Positions 62,462-64,000 of a DNA stretch of 64,000 bases are shown one piece after another. Under the pieces are notes generated by a model. It did not search any database. It worked only from the letters and a program-made list of their open reading frames with translations, and was not told the DNA's origin. The DNA comes from Acinetobacter sp. CFCC 10889 (GTDB lineage Bacteria; Pseudomonadota; Gammaproteobacteria; Pseudomonadales; Moraxellaceae): positions 42,686-106,685 of the forward strand of contig NZ_LQXQ01000007.1 of NCBI RefSeq assembly GCF_003268395.1. The letters run 5' to 3'. The position numbers were made by a program, and so were the translations under genes. Position 1 is the first letter of the stretch; every line of letters begins with the position of its first letter.

Positions 62462-63019
62462 ATGTCTAGAACGAAGTTTAAAAAAAAGCTCCTTATTGGA
62501 GGACTTATTGCATTAGGCTTAGTAACTTTAGCAAATGCAAATACTAATGATATTCCAACAGTAAAAAAAGTTGATATCAATAAATATGCAGGTCAGTGGC
62601 ATGAAATTGCAAGAAAACCTTTATATTTTCAAAAAGTATGTGACTACAATGTCACAGCAAATTATTCATTAAATGATAAAGGAAATGTGGTAGTTGATAA
62701 TAAATGTTTCAGTAAAGATGGTAAATTAAATCAATCAATTGGCGAAGCTTTTGTTAAAAATCCACCTCAAAATAGTAAGCTTAAAGTAACATTTTTACCT
62801 AAACTAGTTCGTTGGCTTCCTGTCGGTCGTGGCGATTATTGGATTTTGAAACTGGATGAAAATTATCAAACTGCTTTAGTGGGAAGTCCTAATAAAAAAT
62901 ATTTATGGGTTTTAAGTCGTGATCCAAACATTGATCAACAAATATTAAATGAATATCTAGATTATGCTAAAACACTGGGTTTTGATTTATCAGATATTAT
63001 TTACACTAAACATAAGTAA
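62462..63019 (+). CDS. Bacterial lipocalin (Blc-like)
   Basis: A 185-residue lipocalin. The N-terminal signal peptide (KKLLIGGLIALGLVTLANA) lacks a lipobox Cys, so the protein should be soluble in the periplasm rather than lipidated like E. coli Blc. The lipocalin GxW motif is YAGQWHEIARKP; a later LPVGRGDYWIL and LWVLSRDP match Blc strands. It binds lipids or lysophospholipids in the family. Confidence 0.88.
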   Translation: MSRTKFKKKLLIGGLIALGLVTLANANTNDIPTVKKVDINKYAGQWHEIARKPLYFQKVCDYNVTANYSLNDKGNVVVDNKCFSKDGKLNQSIGEAFVKNPPQNSKLKVTFLPKLVRWLPVGRGDYWILKLDENYQTALVGSPNKKYLWVLSRDPNIDQQILNEYLDYAKTLGFDLSDIIYTKHK

Positions 63020-63086
63020 TCTATATTTTTATAAATTTTACTGATTAGTAGTCCCTTGGTAATAAGTGAATAATCTTATATTCACT

Positions 63087-64000
63087 TATTTAAGCTGCCT
63101 ATACGGCAGTGAACAGATGACTGTTGTTTTGTTAGTACTTTCTTCATTTCTAAGCTGCCTATACGGCAGTGAACCGCCTGAGTTCCACCTGTTTTATTTC
63201 GAACATTTTCTAAGCTGCCTATACGGCAGTGAACACAAACACAACAGCAGCACCGATAACGTGGGGCTTTCTAAGCTGCCTATACGGCAGTGAACTTGTT
63301 TTAGCATCGTCACCGACTCTTGTTGCATTTCTAAGCTGCCTATACGGCAGTGAACAGGGGTTGCGGGGCTTCTCGTGGTTCGCTATATTTCTAAGCTGCC
63401 TATACGGCAGTGAACGATTATTTTATAGTTTGCCCGCTGATGTTTTATTTCTAAGCTGCCTATACGGCAGTGAACTAGCAGTATTAGAATTTCCATTTTT
63501 ACCTTTTTTTCTAAGCTGCCTATACGGCAGTGAACAGGGGTTGCGGGGCTTCTCGTGGTTCGCTATATTTCTAAGCTGCCTATACGGCAGTGAACTCCCA
63601 AATATCACCATGATTCCGATTGATTCATTTCTAAGCTGCCTATACGGCAGTGAACGATGGCGCTAAACAAGCAAACGAGAAGTTAAGCTTTCTAAGCTGC
63701 CTATACGGCAGTGAACAACGTACTTATGCTTTTGAATTGCAAACAACATTTCTAAGCTGCCTATACGGCAGTGAACTGTGCATGACATCGCAAATAGCGC
63801 GCCCAGTTTTTCTAAGCTGCCTATACGGCAGTGAACACAGTCGCAAGCAATAAAAGCGCAGCAAATATGTTTCTAAGCTGCCTATACGGCAGTGAACAAA
63901 TCGTGCTTTTTCCAAGACACAGGCTTGATTTTCTAAGCTGCCTATACGGCAGTGAACTCACGCATTTAACTATTGAAAATACAGGGTATTTTCTAAGCTG
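63087..64000 (-). CRISPR. Type I-F CRISPR array, trailer end (continues past window)
   Basis: Fifteen full 28-bp repeats and the first 11 bp of a sixteenth, starting at 63087, mostly at 60-bp intervals. The plus strand reads TTTCTAAGCTGCC...GGCAGTGAAC, so crRNAs are made from the minus strand. The first repeat on the left (63087-63114) is degenerate at two positions in its TTTCT end, marking the trailer; the leader must lie to the right, outside the window. Spacers are 32 nt, except the third, tenth and thirteenth from the left (33 nt). The fifth (63356-63387) and eighth (63536-63567) spacers are identical. The array is separated from cas1 by about 5.3 kb of housekeeping genes. Confidence 0.98.

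Noticed and set aside
63066..63915. Several long open frames with repeated LSCLYGSE or SSLPYRQLR blocks
   Set aside because: They are translations of the CRISPR repeats; the 60-bp unit keeps frames open by chance.

Overview
The window is a low-GC gammaproteobacterial chromosome segment that reads as Acinetobacter. Supporting signs are the AT-rich composition, Acinetobacter-type gene content (nasST-regulated nitrate assimilation, a MoaC-MogA fusion, an APH/acyl-CoA dehydrogenase cluster, a cyanide-insensitive-type bd oxidase) and a chromosome-dimer dif site very close to the E. coli one. The dif site at 30216-30243 places the window at or near the replication terminus. The genus call is inference from family recognition; no database was searched.

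Layout. 1-11.8 kb: the 5' part of an ECF (FecI-like) sigma gene with a Fur box, divergent from a tightly packed seven-gene run (DUF3649, PepSY protein, DUF3325, then an MdtABC-type RND pump with its own outer membrane factor). 11.9-23.2 kb: nitrate assimilation, with nasT-nasS divergent from a nitrate transporter, nirB, a NirD-FAD reductase fusion, the nitrate reductase nasA and mobA. The divergent intergenic region carries two -24/-12 (sigma-54) promoters, two NtrC-like sites and an ANTAR-type two-hairpin leader. 23.3-29.0 kb: molybdenum cofactor synthesis (moaA, moaD, moaE, moaC-mogA fusion, moeA) and molybdate uptake (modA, modB, no modC), led by a third sigma-54-like promoter. Together these regions make, feed and regulate one molybdoenzyme pathway that turns nitrate into ammonium.

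29.1-30.2 kb: a 1.1 kb element at dif. Its left end has two inverted Xer sites, one with a 13-bp and one with a 6-bp centre, flanking a large hairpin. This is the geometry of a CTX-phage-type folded single-stranded attP. It holds a ribbon-helix-helix-like repressor and three very small translationally coupled genes. 30.4-50.8 kb: lrgAB, an aspartase with a divergent LysR regulator, a DNA glycosylase-like protein, a lipase, fatty-acid/acyl-CoA genes, a cytochrome bd operon with a small accessory subunit, and a marR-MFS pair.

50.9-57.7 kb: a type I-F2 (I-Fv) CRISPR-Cas locus (cas1, cas2-3, cas7fv, cas5fv, cas6f). A degenerate two-repeat mini-CRISPR lies on the opposite strand between cas2-3 and cas7fv. 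It has its own -10 box, a covarying repeat hairpin, an exact 8-nt 5' handle and a 20-nt spacer. The spacer's first 11 nt match a CC-flanked site 85 nt downstream of it, in the same intergenic region. This is the best candidate for an unusual system: a crRNA-like RNA that redirects the effector onto its own locus. 57.9-63.0 kb: nitroreductase, fumC (with a Fur box), an epimerase and a lipocalin. 63.1-64.0 kb: the trailer end of the main I-F array, which runs off the window.
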